DNA from: Halobacillus sp. Nhm2S1
GTDB taxonomy: Bacteria; Bacillota; Bacilli; Bacillales; Halobacillaceae
DNA: 64,000 nucleotides
Assembly: GCF_019599545.1 (NCBI RefSeq)
Contig: NZ_JAIEZV010000004.1
Span: forward strand, 310,001 to 374,000
Direction of reading: 5' to 3'
Part shown: piece by piece, positions 51,481-60,220 of the stretch
Layout of the letters: each line of letters opens with the position of its first letter
How positions within the stretch are numbered: position 1 is the stretch's first letter
Notes under the pieces: generated by a model
What the model was told of the DNA's origin: nothing
Database searches by the model: none
Seen by the model: the letters and a program-made list of their open reading frames with translations, nothing else
Program-made: the position numbers and the translations under genes

Positions 51481-51741
51481 TCATATTATATTATATTCAA
51501 TCCCATCTTCTTTGTGCTTCACTTTTTCATTAATTTGTACCCATGCTTGGTTTCTTTCTAATGCACCCCCAGTTCTTATTATAAAGAAGATGTTATTGTA
51601 CGTTTAACGGCAGACTGTCTGCTCATTAATCTTGATGTGATTGACCGCGCCAATCCCTTTTTTTAGATAATAACCCTAAGTTCTTGAAACCGGAAAGTGG
51701 GTTGATTCTATTTTTGCTTGCACAATAGCCAGGACTTTCAT
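51481..51741 (-). pseudogene. Decayed SpsF/PseF-type cytidylyltransferase gene with internal inversion
   Basis: Three pieces are visible in the 396-base gap 51387-51782. On the minus strand an N-terminus MKVLAIVQAKIESTHFP (51676-51741, stop soon after), with GGGAGATG still in place before the ATG, resembles MKVLAIIQARMGSTRLP of the family. On the plus strand 51586-51666 reads EDVIVRLTADCLLINLDVID, matching the active-site stretch VRITSDCPLIDPTVVDE of the intact PseF, but inverted. On the minus strand 51481-51573 reads NQAWVQINEKVKHKEDGI, matching NHPDWMEINAHVEQKKHDGI at the PseF C-terminus. The pieces are in gene order apart from the inverted middle. The gene sits directly after pseC. Confidence 0.75.
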
Positions 51742-51782
51742 AGATTCATCTCCCTACTAGATAAACCCCAGCAAATGGTTAC

Positions 51783-52991
51783 TTACTCCCCTTTGACTGA
51801 ACTTTTGCCATAGTGACGCACTACTTTTATAACGGATTCGATAACATCTTCAACATCCTTACTTGTCATTGCAGGAAACAAGGGCAAAGTGATGAACTGT
51901 TGATATAACTCTTCAGCGACTGGACAAATTCCTTCTTTATAGCCTCTGTTTTTATAGAATGGTTGCGTATGAACAGGCATATAATGAACATTCACCCCAA
52001 TATTCTCTGCACGCAAGGCTTCAAAAATATCTTCTCTACGTTCAGCCAATGGCCCGGAGAGACGAATAACGTAAAGATGGTAACTTGACTCTGTACCAGA
52101 TAACTGGTGCGGCAAAATCACATGTTCCAATTTCCTGAATGCATGGTTGTAGCAATTAACAATCTTTCGACGTATGTCAACAAAATTATCTAATTTTTCC
52201 AATTGACTAACTCCTAAAGCAGCCTGTATGTCCGTCATCCGGTAGTTGTATCCTAAGAACTGCATCTCATATTCCCAAGATCGACGCCTTTCTATCAGCT
52301 GCTTCGTTTCCCTAGTTATTCCATGGGTACGAAACATCTGCAGCTTCTTATAATATTCTAAGTTGTTAGTCGTTATGATACCTCCTTCACCTGTGGTCAC
52401 GTGTTTAACAGGATGGAAACTAAACATCGTCATATCACTAAATGACCCGACTTTTTCACCTTTGTAAGTCGCCCCTAGTGCATGGGCTGCGTCTTCAATA
52501 ATGATAAGATTGTGCTTATCAGCAATCGCAGTAATCTTTTCGTAATCCACTGGCTGTCCTGTGAAATCCACAGGAATAATTGCCTTTGTTTTTTTTGAAA
52601 CAAGGGATGTTATTGAAGAGGGATCGATGTTGTATGTGTCCCGGTCTACATCAGCAAAAATAGGAATTCCTCCCAGATATGAGACGCAATTTACTGTGGC
52701 GACGAATGTGAGCGGTGTTGTAATAACTTCATCCCCCGGAGTAATTCCCGCAGCAAAACATGCTCCATGTAAAGCTGCCGTTCCATTCGAGAAGGCTACG
52801 GCATAATCAGCTCCAACATAGTCTGCTATTCCTTTTTCAAACTCTTCAATGGCCGGGCCAGTCGTGATGAAGTCACTCTTTAATGTTGAAATGACTGCCT
52901 CTATATCTTTATTATCAATAAACTGTTTGCCGTAAGGAAGCATTGAATCTCGAACGGGATCCCCACCGAATATCGCTAACTTCTCTCCCAA
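51783..52991 (-). CDS. pseC: UDP-4-amino-4,6-dideoxy-N-acetyl-beta-L-altrosamine transaminase
   Basis: A PLP-dependent DegT/DnrJ/EryC1-family aminotransferase that adds an amino group at C4 of the 4-keto sugar in pseudaminic acid synthesis. I set the start at TTG 52991 (MGEKLAIFGGDPVRDS) because AAAGGAG lies 9 bases upstream; the frame up to 53081 would overlap the epimerase gene. PLP-binding Lys is in MFSFHPVKHVTTGEGGIITTN (about residue 190). AFSNGTAALHGACFAAGI and IIIEDAAHALGATYKG are typical. The 402 residues fit. It is the last intact gene of the cluster. Close paralogues in legionaminic and other sugar pathways exist, so the substrate is inferred from the neighbours. Confidence 0.9.
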   Translation of the reverse strand: MGEKLAIFGGDPVRDSMLPYGKQFIDNKDIEAVISTLKSDFITTGPAIEEFEKGIADYVGADYAVAFSNGTAALHGACFAAGITPGDEVITTPLTFVATVNCVSYLGGIPIFADVDRDTYNIDPSSITSLVSKKTKAIIPVDFTGQPVDYEKITAIADKHNLIIIEDAAHALGATYKGEKVGSFSDMTMFSFHPVKHVTTGEGGIITTNNLEYYKKLQMFRTHGITRETKQLIERRRSWEYEMQFLGYNYRMTDIQAALGVSQLEKLDNFVDIRRKIVNCYNHAFRKLEHVILPHQLSGTESSYHLYVIRLSGPLAERREDIFEALRAENIGVNVHYMPVHTQPFYKNRGYKEGICPVAEELYQQFITLPLFPAMTSKDVEDVIESVIKVVRHYGKSSVKGE

Positions 52992-53005
52992 GATGCTGAA
53001 CTCCT

Positions 53006-53950
53006 TTAAATTAATCTTGTTGTAATAATCCATTCTTCCGTCCGTCTGATACCTTCTTCCAAAGTTATAGACGGCTCCCATCCTAGTAAACGTTTGGCCT
53101 TGCTATAGTCACATAAAAGCTTTGATATTTCACTTTGCGGGTGAATATGTTCCACATGGATAACCTTACTAGAATCGTCAGCAATTAGTTCCGCCAGTTT
53201 ATTAATAGAAATATCTTGGCCGAGTCCAGCATTCACAATTTCTCCATTTACTTCATCCTTATAGCCGGCTTGCACCACAAAGTTCGCACAATCTTCAACA
53301 TATAGAAGGTCGCGTGTCTGGGTACCTTCGCCGTAAATACAGAGAGGGTGGCCATCTAACTTGTTCTTTATGAAGATAGCGACTACCCCTCCTTCTCCCC
53401 CTGTTTTTTGGTAGGGTCCGTAGGTATTAAATGGTCGAACAACTGTCATGGGTATCCCATAAGCATGGTAATAAGACAAAACTATATTTTCAGCGGCTAT
53501 TTTTGCACCAGCATACGGAGAAGCTGGTTTTATAGGATCCTTCTCAGAAATACCCTCTTCATCAGTAGCTTGATCGTAGACCATGCATGTACTCATAAAT
53601 ACCATTTTCACCTTATGTTTCCGACATTCCTCGAGGAGAAGAAAGGTTCCAATCGTATCATTATTAAATGTTGTTTTTGGGTCATCAATGCTATCTTGTA
53701 CATTTATGCTGGCAGCAAGGTGATAACATACATCAAAATTAATGTTGAAAAGGTGTTCTAGTGCTTTTTGATCCTGAATATCTCCGTGGATAAAGCCTCG
53801 GAAGTTTGTGTGAGATAATAAACTTTTAATATTTTCGATTCTGCCATTTGATAAGTTATCCAACACCCATACATGATGACGATCATCCAACAACTTTTTA
53901 ACTACCCATCGCCCGATAAACCCTGCTCCACCTGTAATAAGAACGTTCAT
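53006..53950 (-). CDS. NAD-dependent epimerase/dehydratase (extended SDR)
   Basis: A 314-residue extended short-chain dehydrogenase acting on a nucleotide sugar. The Rossmann motif is ITGGAGFIGRWVVKKLLDD. Asp of the cofactor pocket is in VLDNLSNG. The catalytic elements are MSTCMVYD and the Y-x-x-x-K in SPYAGAKIAAENI. RPFNTYGPYQKTGGEGGVVA and RDLLYVEDCANFVVQAG match UDP-sugar epimerases. In B. thuringiensis the PseB step of pseudaminic acid synthesis is shared by two SDR enzymes (Pen and Pal); this gene next to pseB might be the partner, or an epimerase for another sugar. Sequence alone does not decide. Confidence 0.85.
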   Translation of the reverse strand: MNVLITGGAGFIGRWVVKKLLDDRHHVWVLDNLSNGRIENIKSLLSHTNFRGFIHGDIQDQKALEHLFNINFDVCYHLAASINVQDSIDDPKTTFNNDTIGTFLLLEECRKHKVKMVFMSTCMVYDQATDEEGISEKDPIKPASPYAGAKIAAENIVLSYYHAYGIPMTVVRPFNTYGPYQKTGGEGGVVAIFIKNKLDGHPLCIYGEGTQTRDLLYVEDCANFVVQAGYKDEVNGEIVNAGLGQDISINKLAELIADDSSKVIHVEHIHPQSEISKLLCDYSKAKRLLGWEPSITLEEGIRRTEEWIITTRLI

Positions 53951-54002
53951 GTGCCATGCCCCCTTATATCTAGTCGGTTACTTTCATGACCTACCCCTTT
54001 CC

Positions 54003-55013
54003 TTACACTAAACCTTCTCTCTTTAGTAAAAAATGCAGATCATCTAAAGAAAGCGTAGGGTGCCCTTCAGACCTATATGTTCCAGGAGTCGCTCTTTTAG
54101 CGTCTTTATATATTGGCCCTGCCCCACTTCCTTTAGCGTAGGGAATGATAAACATTTCAGGCACTTCCCAAGCGGTCAATGATTCTTCATAGGTCATTAA
54201 TTCTTCATACATTTTCTCCCCTGGACGTAGCCCAATTTCTTTCACCACGACATCTTCCTTTTTCTTCCCACATTTATGGCAAGTCTCCTCGATCACGATA
54301 GTAGCTAAATCCTTTAAAGAAACAATGGGCATTTTTAACACAAAAATTTCTCCACCCCGAGCTTCTTCCAAAGCTTTAATCGTTAAGGATGTAGCTTGCT
54401 TCAAAGTCATCATAAACCTTGTCATAGTGGTATCGGTAATGGTTATTCTTCCTTGATCTACAACTTGCTCTTTGAAAAGCGGTATTACTGAACCTCTAGA
54501 ACCCATAACATTTCCAAAACGTACGCTAGCGAAAACGGTTTGCCCTAACCCCTTACTGTACTCAGCTGCGGTTATTAATCGCTCTGCTGTAAGTTTAGTA
54601 GCCCCATAAGCATTGGTAGGGGAGATTGCTTTATCGGTACTGGTAAAGACAACTTTCTTCACTTTCTGTGCAAGGGAAGCCCGTATAACATTATTCGTAC
54701 CGTGAACATTAGTAAGAACAGCTTCGTAAGGATTATATTCACAAGATGGAACGTGCTTCATTGCTGCTAAATGGAAAACGTAGTCAATATCCTGCATAGC
54801 AGTATAAACCCGGTCATAATTCCGGACATCTCCAATTAAATAGCGAACGTTTTTCCTTGTCCCCAGTTGATTCTGCAGTTCAAACTGCTTATGTTCGTCT
54901 CTACTGAAAACCCTTATTACATCAGGGTCTTCACGAAGCAATGTTTTTACAATACTGGAACCAATAGTTCCTGTACCTCCGACAACTAAAATTTTCTTCC
55001 CTTTAAAGAACAC
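54003..55013 (-). CDS. pseB: UDP-N-acetylglucosamine 4,6-dehydratase (PseB/PF02719 type)
   Basis: Starts the pathway by converting UDP-GlcNAc to a 4-keto-6-deoxy sugar. I set the start at GTG 55013 (MFFKGKKILVVGGTGTIGSS) with AAGGAG 10 bases upstream; the longer frame has an unrelated basic leader. TIGSSIVKTLL, DYVFHLAAMKHVPSCEYNP and STDKAISPTNAYGATKLTAE (catalytic Ser/Thr, Tyr and Lys) are diagnostic, with FGNVMGSRGSVIPLF. A CHKCGKKKEDV insert near residue 255 adds a Cys pair that I do not recall from PseB of Helicobacter. The 336 residues fit. Retaining relatives (CapE, FlaA1-like) cannot be fully excluded. Confidence 0.87.
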   Translation of the reverse strand: MFFKGKKILVVGGTGTIGSSIVKTLLREDPDVIRVFSRDEHKQFELQNQLGTRKNVRYLIGDVRNYDRVYTAMQDIDYVFHLAAMKHVPSCEYNPYEAVLTNVHGTNNVIRASLAQKVKKVVFTSTDKAISPTNAYGATKLTAERLITAAEYSKGLGQTVFASVRFGNVMGSRGSVIPLFKEQVVDQGRITITDTTMTRFMMTLKQATSLTIKALEEARGGEIFVLKMPIVSLKDLATIVIEETCHKCGKKKEDVVVKEIGLRPGEKMYEELMTYEESLTAWEVPEMFIIPYAKGSGAGPIYKDAKRATPGTYRSEGHPTLSLDDLHFLLKREGLV

Positions 55014-55209
55014 TCTTTTCCTTCTCCTTTTGATATGATTAGAATTAAAAAGTATAAAGTACATTGAATATCATTTATATGCTAAAACTAGAACATGGTG
55101 ATAATAATAGGTAGCAACCTAAGATACCGGCTACCTCATCAAAAGGATTGCTTTCTGAGGGTAAGTTCAGAAATGCAAAGGAAATAATTGTAAAAAACTC
55201 AATTGTTGC

Positions 55210-56472
55210 TCAGAAACGGTTAACCTCATTAGTTAGTAAAAACAACCGGTCAGCAAGTTTAATTATTTGATAAGAATCAGTTAAGTGGCGTCCTTCGATA
55301 TGATCTAACTTCGAAAAAAAATCTGAAATTTCCTGACTCCTAAATGAAGGAAACAAATGGCGAATTTTCTTTCTTTTATCTCTCTGATAAATGTGAGGAA
55401 TGGGAATAATCTGGTTTTCACTTTTTTGTTTTCTTTGCAACGGGGACATATGTGCAAGTATCCTCGAATAAGCATAGTCTTCCTTTTCTTTAATAGCATA
55501 ATAATTGTAAAATTCGGCAGGAAACTCTTTAGAACACGCTTTTTTATTCATTAAAATGTCTTGTAAAGTTTCCCTCAATTCATCTAATTCTGATATAGAA
55601 ATACTCACCTCTTGAGGTAACGAAACGTCAAAAGAAGAAGATATAGGGGCGTATGATAACACCGGGCGATTTAGCAGGAAAGCTTCGATGCCAGTAGTAC
55701 AACCATGATGAATTAAAACTTCCGCTCCCATTAACCAAGGAACCACAGATCCTCCCGCTTTAACGATTACGTTTGAATGACCTTTCATATCTTCTACATA
55801 GCTTTCCGCCCTCTCCGTTGGATGGGGGCGGATTATGAATCTCACATCAGGAAATTCAATGCTCAAGTGCTTAATCATTATTAGGAAATGATGGTATAAT
55901 CGTTTTATATAGGAGGCCCTGCCTGAAAGGTCGTCTTCTTTTTTACCCTTCAAAGTGTTGTATAGGCTAAATCTTGTATTAATTAATACATATGGTCCAA
56001 AATCATTTTTAATCTCTTTGGATCTCTCTCGATAAATTCCCCTATAACGGGGAGTCAACAAATCAAAACGTGGATTTCCTGTTAACTCACATTTCCCCTT
56101 CATTTCCTTATAATTCAGTTCAACCATGGACTTCTGCTTCTCTCCCCAACAAAAAACTAAATCTAAATAAGGGAGGAGACTCTTATTCATTCTCTCTTTT
56201 AAATAAAGTGATGGATCTGAATGGAGGAATCCTTCTTCATCCAATAACAAGACTACGTGACCAAACTTTTTAGCTGATGAAACCACCTTCTTCATATATG
56301 CTCGAGGGTATCCTTTACAAAGGAACAGACCTTTGGGATAATGCTGAGCTGCTTCTTCTACTTTGCTATGCTCTCCAATAATGACGGTTTCTCCCTTGGC
56401 CAAGGCATAGTAAGCAAGTATTAACTTTCCGTCCATTTCCCTTGTTTTCACTTCAATCGGTAAGTAAAGCAA
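55210..56472 (-). CDS. Surface carbohydrate biosynthesis protein (GT-B-like glycosyltransferase)
   Basis: A 420-residue cytoplasmic protein that I assign to the surface-polysaccharide/CDP-glycerol-type GT-B group. Central RFIIRPHPTERAESYVEDM and LIHHGCTTGIEAFLLNRPVLS (about 262-282) are the donor-site motifs seen in sialyl/CDP-linked sugar transferases of this group. The C-terminal DFFSKLDHIEGRH is shared with the paralogue at 63394-64000. Translation begins at TTG, with a run of eight G residues as ribosome binding site (minus strand, 56478-56485). A role in attaching the nonulosonic acid to an acceptor is inferred. The 196 bases to pseB hold only a GGTAGC/GCTACC hairpin. Confidence 0.8.
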   Translation of the reverse strand: MLYLPIEVKTREMDGKLILAYYALAKGETVIIGEHSKVEEAAQHYPKGLFLCKGYPRAYMKKVVSSAKKFGHVVLLLDEEGFLHSDPSLYLKERMNKSLLPYLDLVFCWGEKQKSMVELNYKEMKGKCELTGNPRFDLLTPRYRGIYRERSKEIKNDFGPYVLINTRFSLYNTLKGKKEDDLSGRASYIKRLYHHFLIMIKHLSIEFPDVRFIIRPHPTERAESYVEDMKGHSNVIVKAGGSVVPWLMGAEVLIHHGCTTGIEAFLLNRPVLSYAPISSSFDVSLPQEVSISISELDELRETLQDILMNKKACSKEFPAEFYNYYAIKEKEDYAYSRILAHMSPLQRKQKSENQIIPIPHIYQRDKRKKIRHLFPSFRSQEISDFFSKLDHIEGRHLTDSYQIIKLADRLFLLTNEVNRF

Positions 56473-56604
56473 TCGTGCCCCCCCCCTTACGTCAAAAGAA
56501 ACAATAGGTGGATTTTTGACTCCTACGTACCAGCAATTCTAGTGTAAGCATGTTATTTAACTGGGAATGCCCCTATTCCATTTCAATTTCTACTTTTAAG
56601 ACAA

Positions 56605-57984
56605 TTAACAATGTAAGTAAGAAAGGAAATGATGAATTCCCCTCTCAAAGACATCCGGCTTTCGATAGTATTTCAAATGTGAGCCAATTTCCGCGTTGTT
56701 CCAGTGGGCTTTACGGTTAAGGATCATATTCAGAAGGGAATAATCAACAGTAATCCTTACATATGGTTCTATTTCCTTCCCGTGTCCAACTCTTTGTACA
56801 GGGTCACCATTGTACGGGATGCAATATATAAAGTCCTGACCCGCATCTATATAAATCCTCCAATGGCTTCTATATCCTCCTTCTTTATCCTGACGGCTTA
56901 ACATTTTTTTTTGAGCTTCTACTAAATCATTCGTTAAATCTTTTTGTTTTGATTTTTCAATTACATGTTCATCTTGTTCATAAGTGAATTTTTTCTTTTT
57001 CAAAACTTCATTTATATATCTTTCTCGCTCCATTGATGAAGAAGGAGTGAAAGAGGCTGTTGGCCTTTTGGTTTCAACATCAAACCATTCTCCACGATTT
57101 AAAAGCACCATCTTTGAGTGGCCACTTTCTTTCGATTTTTCACCTTCCAAGGAAATGCTTTTTATTAACGGGGCAAATAAATCTTCCAATTCTTCAAGCA
57201 CTGGAACTCCTCTATATTTATTTAGCTTTGCAAGTTTACCTCCTAATGTATACTGCCCTGCAAAAGGCATAAAGAACTCAGGCTTAAGGTGGTTTAGATA
57301 GTTTATTGCCTGGCGAAGAAACTGATTTTGCTTCGCTTCTCCCTTCTTAAGCTTTTCGGTTTCGCTTAAATTTTCAAAACATTGCGGGAACGGACCTGCA
57401 CCGGCGTATCCCACCATAAGAAAATCAATGGAATTGTATTTTTGTTTAATATAATCACATACCTTGTAGGAAAGTGGATACGGACAATCATTTGTATTAA
57501 CTACTGTTTTGCCAGACCCATCAAACACAGCTAAGGTATCAATTTGAATGGTTTTATTATATGGTTTTAGTACGGAACACCCGAAGAATTTACCACATAG
57601 TTCAGGATCGCAGTTATCTGCTGACAATATCTCAATTGTGAAATTCTCAGCCAATGGATAAACTTGGTAATGAGAGATTTCTATAATTCTTTCAAAACCT
57701 ATCCCTTTTAGTATTTTCAAGATAAATTTCTCTGCGTAATCATGGATAAGAATAGGAATATCTCGCGGGAAACTTTTAAGTGATTCCAAATCCATATGAT
57801 CCGGATGAATATGGGAGATATAAATGTAATCCACGTCAAAAAAGTCTTCTGGTTTATGTTTTAAAGGAGGATAATGATACCAACTTCCATAGTAAGTACC
57901 ATCCTTGAGCCACGGGTCACATAAAACCTTTATATTAGCGTGTTCAATAAGTACACAGGCACTAGCAATGTACTGTACTCTCAT
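56605..57984 (-). CDS. MBL-fold metallo-hydrolase (CMAH/UlaG-like), 459 aa
   Basis: The N-terminal metallo-beta-lactamase fold is clear: VQYIASACVLIEHANIKVLCDPWL, metal ligands in YISHIHPDHMDLESL, then VNTNDCPYPLSYKVCDYI and FLMVGYAGAGPFPQCF. The C-terminal part (about residues 270-459) has GQDFIYCIPYNGDPV and VDYSLLNMILNRKAHWNNAEI, resembling the SCP2-like part found in CMP-sialic-acid hydroxylase relatives without the Rieske centre. Such MBL proteins recur in nonulosonic acid clusters, but their reaction is not established to my knowledge. GGAGGAG precedes the ATG. It lies between the transferase gene and pseI, with about 110 bases to pseI. Confidence 0.8.
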   Translation of the reverse strand: MRVQYIASACVLIEHANIKVLCDPWLKDGTYYGSWYHYPPLKHKPEDFFDVDYIYISHIHPDHMDLESLKSFPRDIPILIHDYAEKFILKILKGIGFERIIEISHYQVYPLAENFTIEILSADNCDPELCGKFFGCSVLKPYNKTIQIDTLAVFDGSGKTVVNTNDCPYPLSYKVCDYIKQKYNSIDFLMVGYAGAGPFPQCFENLSETEKLKKGEAKQNQFLRQAINYLNHLKPEFFMPFAGQYTLGGKLAKLNKYRGVPVLEELEDLFAPLIKSISLEGEKSKESGHSKMVLLNRGEWFDVETKRPTASFTPSSSMERERYINEVLKKKKFTYEQDEHVIEKSKQKDLTNDLVEAQKKMLSRQDKEGGYRSHWRIYIDAGQDFIYCIPYNGDPVQRVGHGKEIEPYVRITVDYSLLNMILNRKAHWNNAEIGSHLKYYRKPDVFERGIHHFLSYLHC

Positions 57985-58095
57985 ATTTTCACTCCTCCTA
58001 AAGACTTTAAGACCTTGTTAAAGGAGAACAGACTTTTGTCGACTCCCTGGATTGGGTCATCAGTCCCCTATAAATTTGTAGAATAAATAAAAAGA

Positions 58096-59127
58096 TTATA
58101 TTAAATCCCAACTTAGTGGGGTGCCTTCCTTGACATCCGCTTTTATCGTTTTCCCCAAAAGGTGGTCAAAATACTTGGGTGGGAGTCCTAACCCAGGTCT
58201 GATAATCTTCATGTTTTCCCGCGTAAGAACCTCCCCTTTACACATGGGAGCAGAGATATAAATCGACCTCCTCCGTCTCCTTGGATCTAACTCCCCCTCA
58301 GCAGGTCCGTATATAATATTACCTAGGGACTGTGATGCTCGATTCACCTCTTTCACTAGGCTCTCCATTTCATCAGGTTCCAAAGAAAATGCAGCATCTA
58401 CACCTCCATCTGATCGAGATAAAGTAAGATGCTTTTCAATAACGCTAGCACCTAGAGCTATACTAGCTACGGATACTCCTATACCGAGCGTATGATCTGA
58501 AATTCCGACATTACAACTAAACATCTCTTTCATATGGGGGATTGTTCGAATGTTAGATTCCGTAGGGTCTGCTGGATAATTACTAGTGCATTTCAATAAC
58601 ACCAATTCGTTGCATCCACTTCCTCTGGCAACACGGACCGCCTCATCTATTTCTGCAAGAGATGCCATCCCTGTAGAAATAATAAGGGGTTTCCCGGTAG
58701 ATGCTACTTTTCTTATAAGTGGCAAATGATTAATTTCAAAAGAGGCAATCTTATAACATGGAACATTTAAACTTTCCAGAAAATCGACTGCTTTCTCATC
58801 AAACGGAGAACTGAATGCAAGCAACCCCAGTTCTTTACATTTATCAAAAATTGGGAGGTGCCATTCCCAAGGCGTATGCGCCTTCTTGTAAAGGTCATAA
58901 AGCCGAATTCCTTTCCACAAGTTCTTTTTATCGCGTATTTGAAATTCAGGGTTCTGGACGTTTAGTGTCATACTATCCGCTGTATAGGTTTGTAACTTTA
59001 ATGCATCCACGCCACATTTAGCTGCTGCTTCAACTACTTTTAAAGCTCTATGCAAAGATTGATTGTGATTTGCAGACATCTCTGCTATAACGAATGGTTT
59101 GTTTGATGAAAAAAGCTGATTTTCCAT
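58096..59127 (-). CDS. pseI: Pseudaminic acid synthase
   Basis: Condenses phosphoenolpyruvate with the 2,4-diamino-6-deoxy-altrose derivative to give the nine-carbon acid. The NeuB-type TIM barrel is clear: FVIAEMSANHNQSLHRALKVV, DALKLQTYTADSMTLN, LAFSSPFDEKAVDFLESL, PCYKIASFEINHLPLIR, LLKCTSNYPADPTESN and VGISDHTLGIGV. The C-terminal antifreeze-like (SAF) domain runs from SIYISAPMCKGEVLTREN to the end (RPGLGLPPKYFDHLLGKTI). PseI-type E-M-S-A-N-H and the LWKG/Y region favour PseI over NeuB or LegI. Start M5 of the longer frame (59127) is preferred for spacing from GAGGAAGG, but ATG 59139 is possible. Confidence 0.92.
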   Translation of the reverse strand: MENQLFSSNKPFVIAEMSANHNQSLHRALKVVEAAAKCGVDALKLQTYTADSMTLNVQNPEFQIRDKKNLWKGIRLYDLYKKAHTPWEWHLPIFDKCKELGLLAFSSPFDEKAVDFLESLNVPCYKIASFEINHLPLIRKVASTGKPLIISTGMASLAEIDEAVRVARGSGCNELVLLKCTSNYPADPTESNIRTIPHMKEMFSCNVGISDHTLGIGVSVASIALGASVIEKHLTLSRSDGGVDAAFSLEPDEMESLVKEVNRASQSLGNIIYGPAEGELDPRRRRRSIYISAPMCKGEVLTRENMKIIRPGLGLPPKYFDHLLGKTIKADVKEGTPLSWDLI

Positions 59128-59146
59128 GGTAAGCCCCATTCCTTCC

Positions 59147-60220
59147 TCACTTTAAATAGTCATTGAGAATACGTGAGACTTTTTTTGCTCCTCGAGTATT
59201 TAAATGATGCACATCGTAAAAGTCGTCTTGAGTAAACTTTTGGGATGAAAATAAGTTCACCTCTTCAATTTTATATTTCTGTTTAAAATCATTAACTATC
59301 TGATGGAATTCATCTACCATATCTTTTCTGAAATATTCCCTATAAGGCTTTGCTTGAGGATGAATGACAAAAATAGGAGTAATGTTTTTACTCAATAGTA
59401 ATTTCACCAAGTTATGGAGATGTACTTTGTTCTCCTTAACTGTCTTTGGATAATCTTTGCTGGAATGTAACTTTGCCAAATCTTTCTGTTCTTTTTTCAA
59501 CTTCTCTCGATCAAATGAAACATTCTGATCAAGTTGATCAAACTTATTAAGAAAGTCATCCACGAATAAGTCCCTCATACGTTCATGACCTATAATGAAC
59601 TTTGTCTGATTGTGCTTTATCCCTCTCCACTTTAGGACAGCATATCTCTCTACTAAATGTTTTTCTTTTGAAAGACTTAAGTTAAAATGAAAACTAAAAT
59701 AAGCCAAGCCTATTAGTGCGTATTTTATCCCCTCACTAGAGTTATCCAACACATGCCGTGTCATGCAATAATCATAGAAAAGGTCCTGGCTATTAAAAGA
59801 TAAATTAATCGAATTCCATTTTAGTGTGTCCGTGTCAAACCCATAACGTGAATAGGACATCCCAGTGATTAATATTTTTATATTTTTAGAACGTTCCCAC
59901 TCCAATAATTTAAAAAGGACATCATTGGTTCGAACGTAACGGTAAAGATTTATTATTTTTTGTGAATTTATTCCCATCCCTAACAACTGTTTTTCTATAT
60001 CTTCATAATAAATACTACATATAATAACAAAATCGTATTTCATTACAACAAGTTTAGAAGGATGATAAATTGGTACGCCGTTCTTAAAAACCCCTTGTTT
60101 TTTGGAATCGTTATCTAGATAAGCTACTACACGATTGGTTTCTGTATTTATTAAATGATTGACTTTATCACTGCTGCTTCCAGTTCCGAATAGAACAATA
60201 GTATTCATATGATTCATCAA
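59147..60220 (-). CDS. Two-domain protein: PglD_N-like nucleotide-binding fold + SGNH-type domain
   Basis: Not a named family. The first 90 residues (NTIVLFGTGSSSDKVNHLIN, VVAYLDNDSKKQGVF, DFVIICSIYYEDIEKQLLGMGIN) look like the Rossmann-like N-terminal domain of sugar O- or N-acyltransferases such as PglD. The rest has ILITGMSYSRYGFD (Ser block I of an SGNH fold) and, near the C-terminus, DDFYDVHHLNTRGAKKVSRIL, with D-x-x-H (block V). An acyl transfer or deacylation role on the sugar is inferred. It overlaps the ATP-grasp gene by four bases. Confidence 0.7.
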   Translation of the reverse strand: MMNHMNTIVLFGTGSSSDKVNHLINTETNRVVAYLDNDSKKQGVFKNGVPIYHPSKLVVMKYDFVIICSIYYEDIEKQLLGMGINSQKIINLYRYVRTNDVLFKLLEWERSKNIKILITGMSYSRYGFDTDTLKWNSINLSFNSQDLFYDYCMTRHVLDNSSEGIKYALIGLAYFSFHFNLSLSKEKHLVERYAVLKWRGIKHNQTKFIIGHERMRDLFVDDFLNKFDQLDQNVSFDREKLKKEQKDLAKLHSSKDYPKTVKENKVHLHNLVKLLLSKNITPIFVIHPQAKPYREYFRKDMVDEFHQIVNDFKQKYKIEEVNLFSSQKFTQDDFYDVHHLNTRGAKKVSRILNDYLK

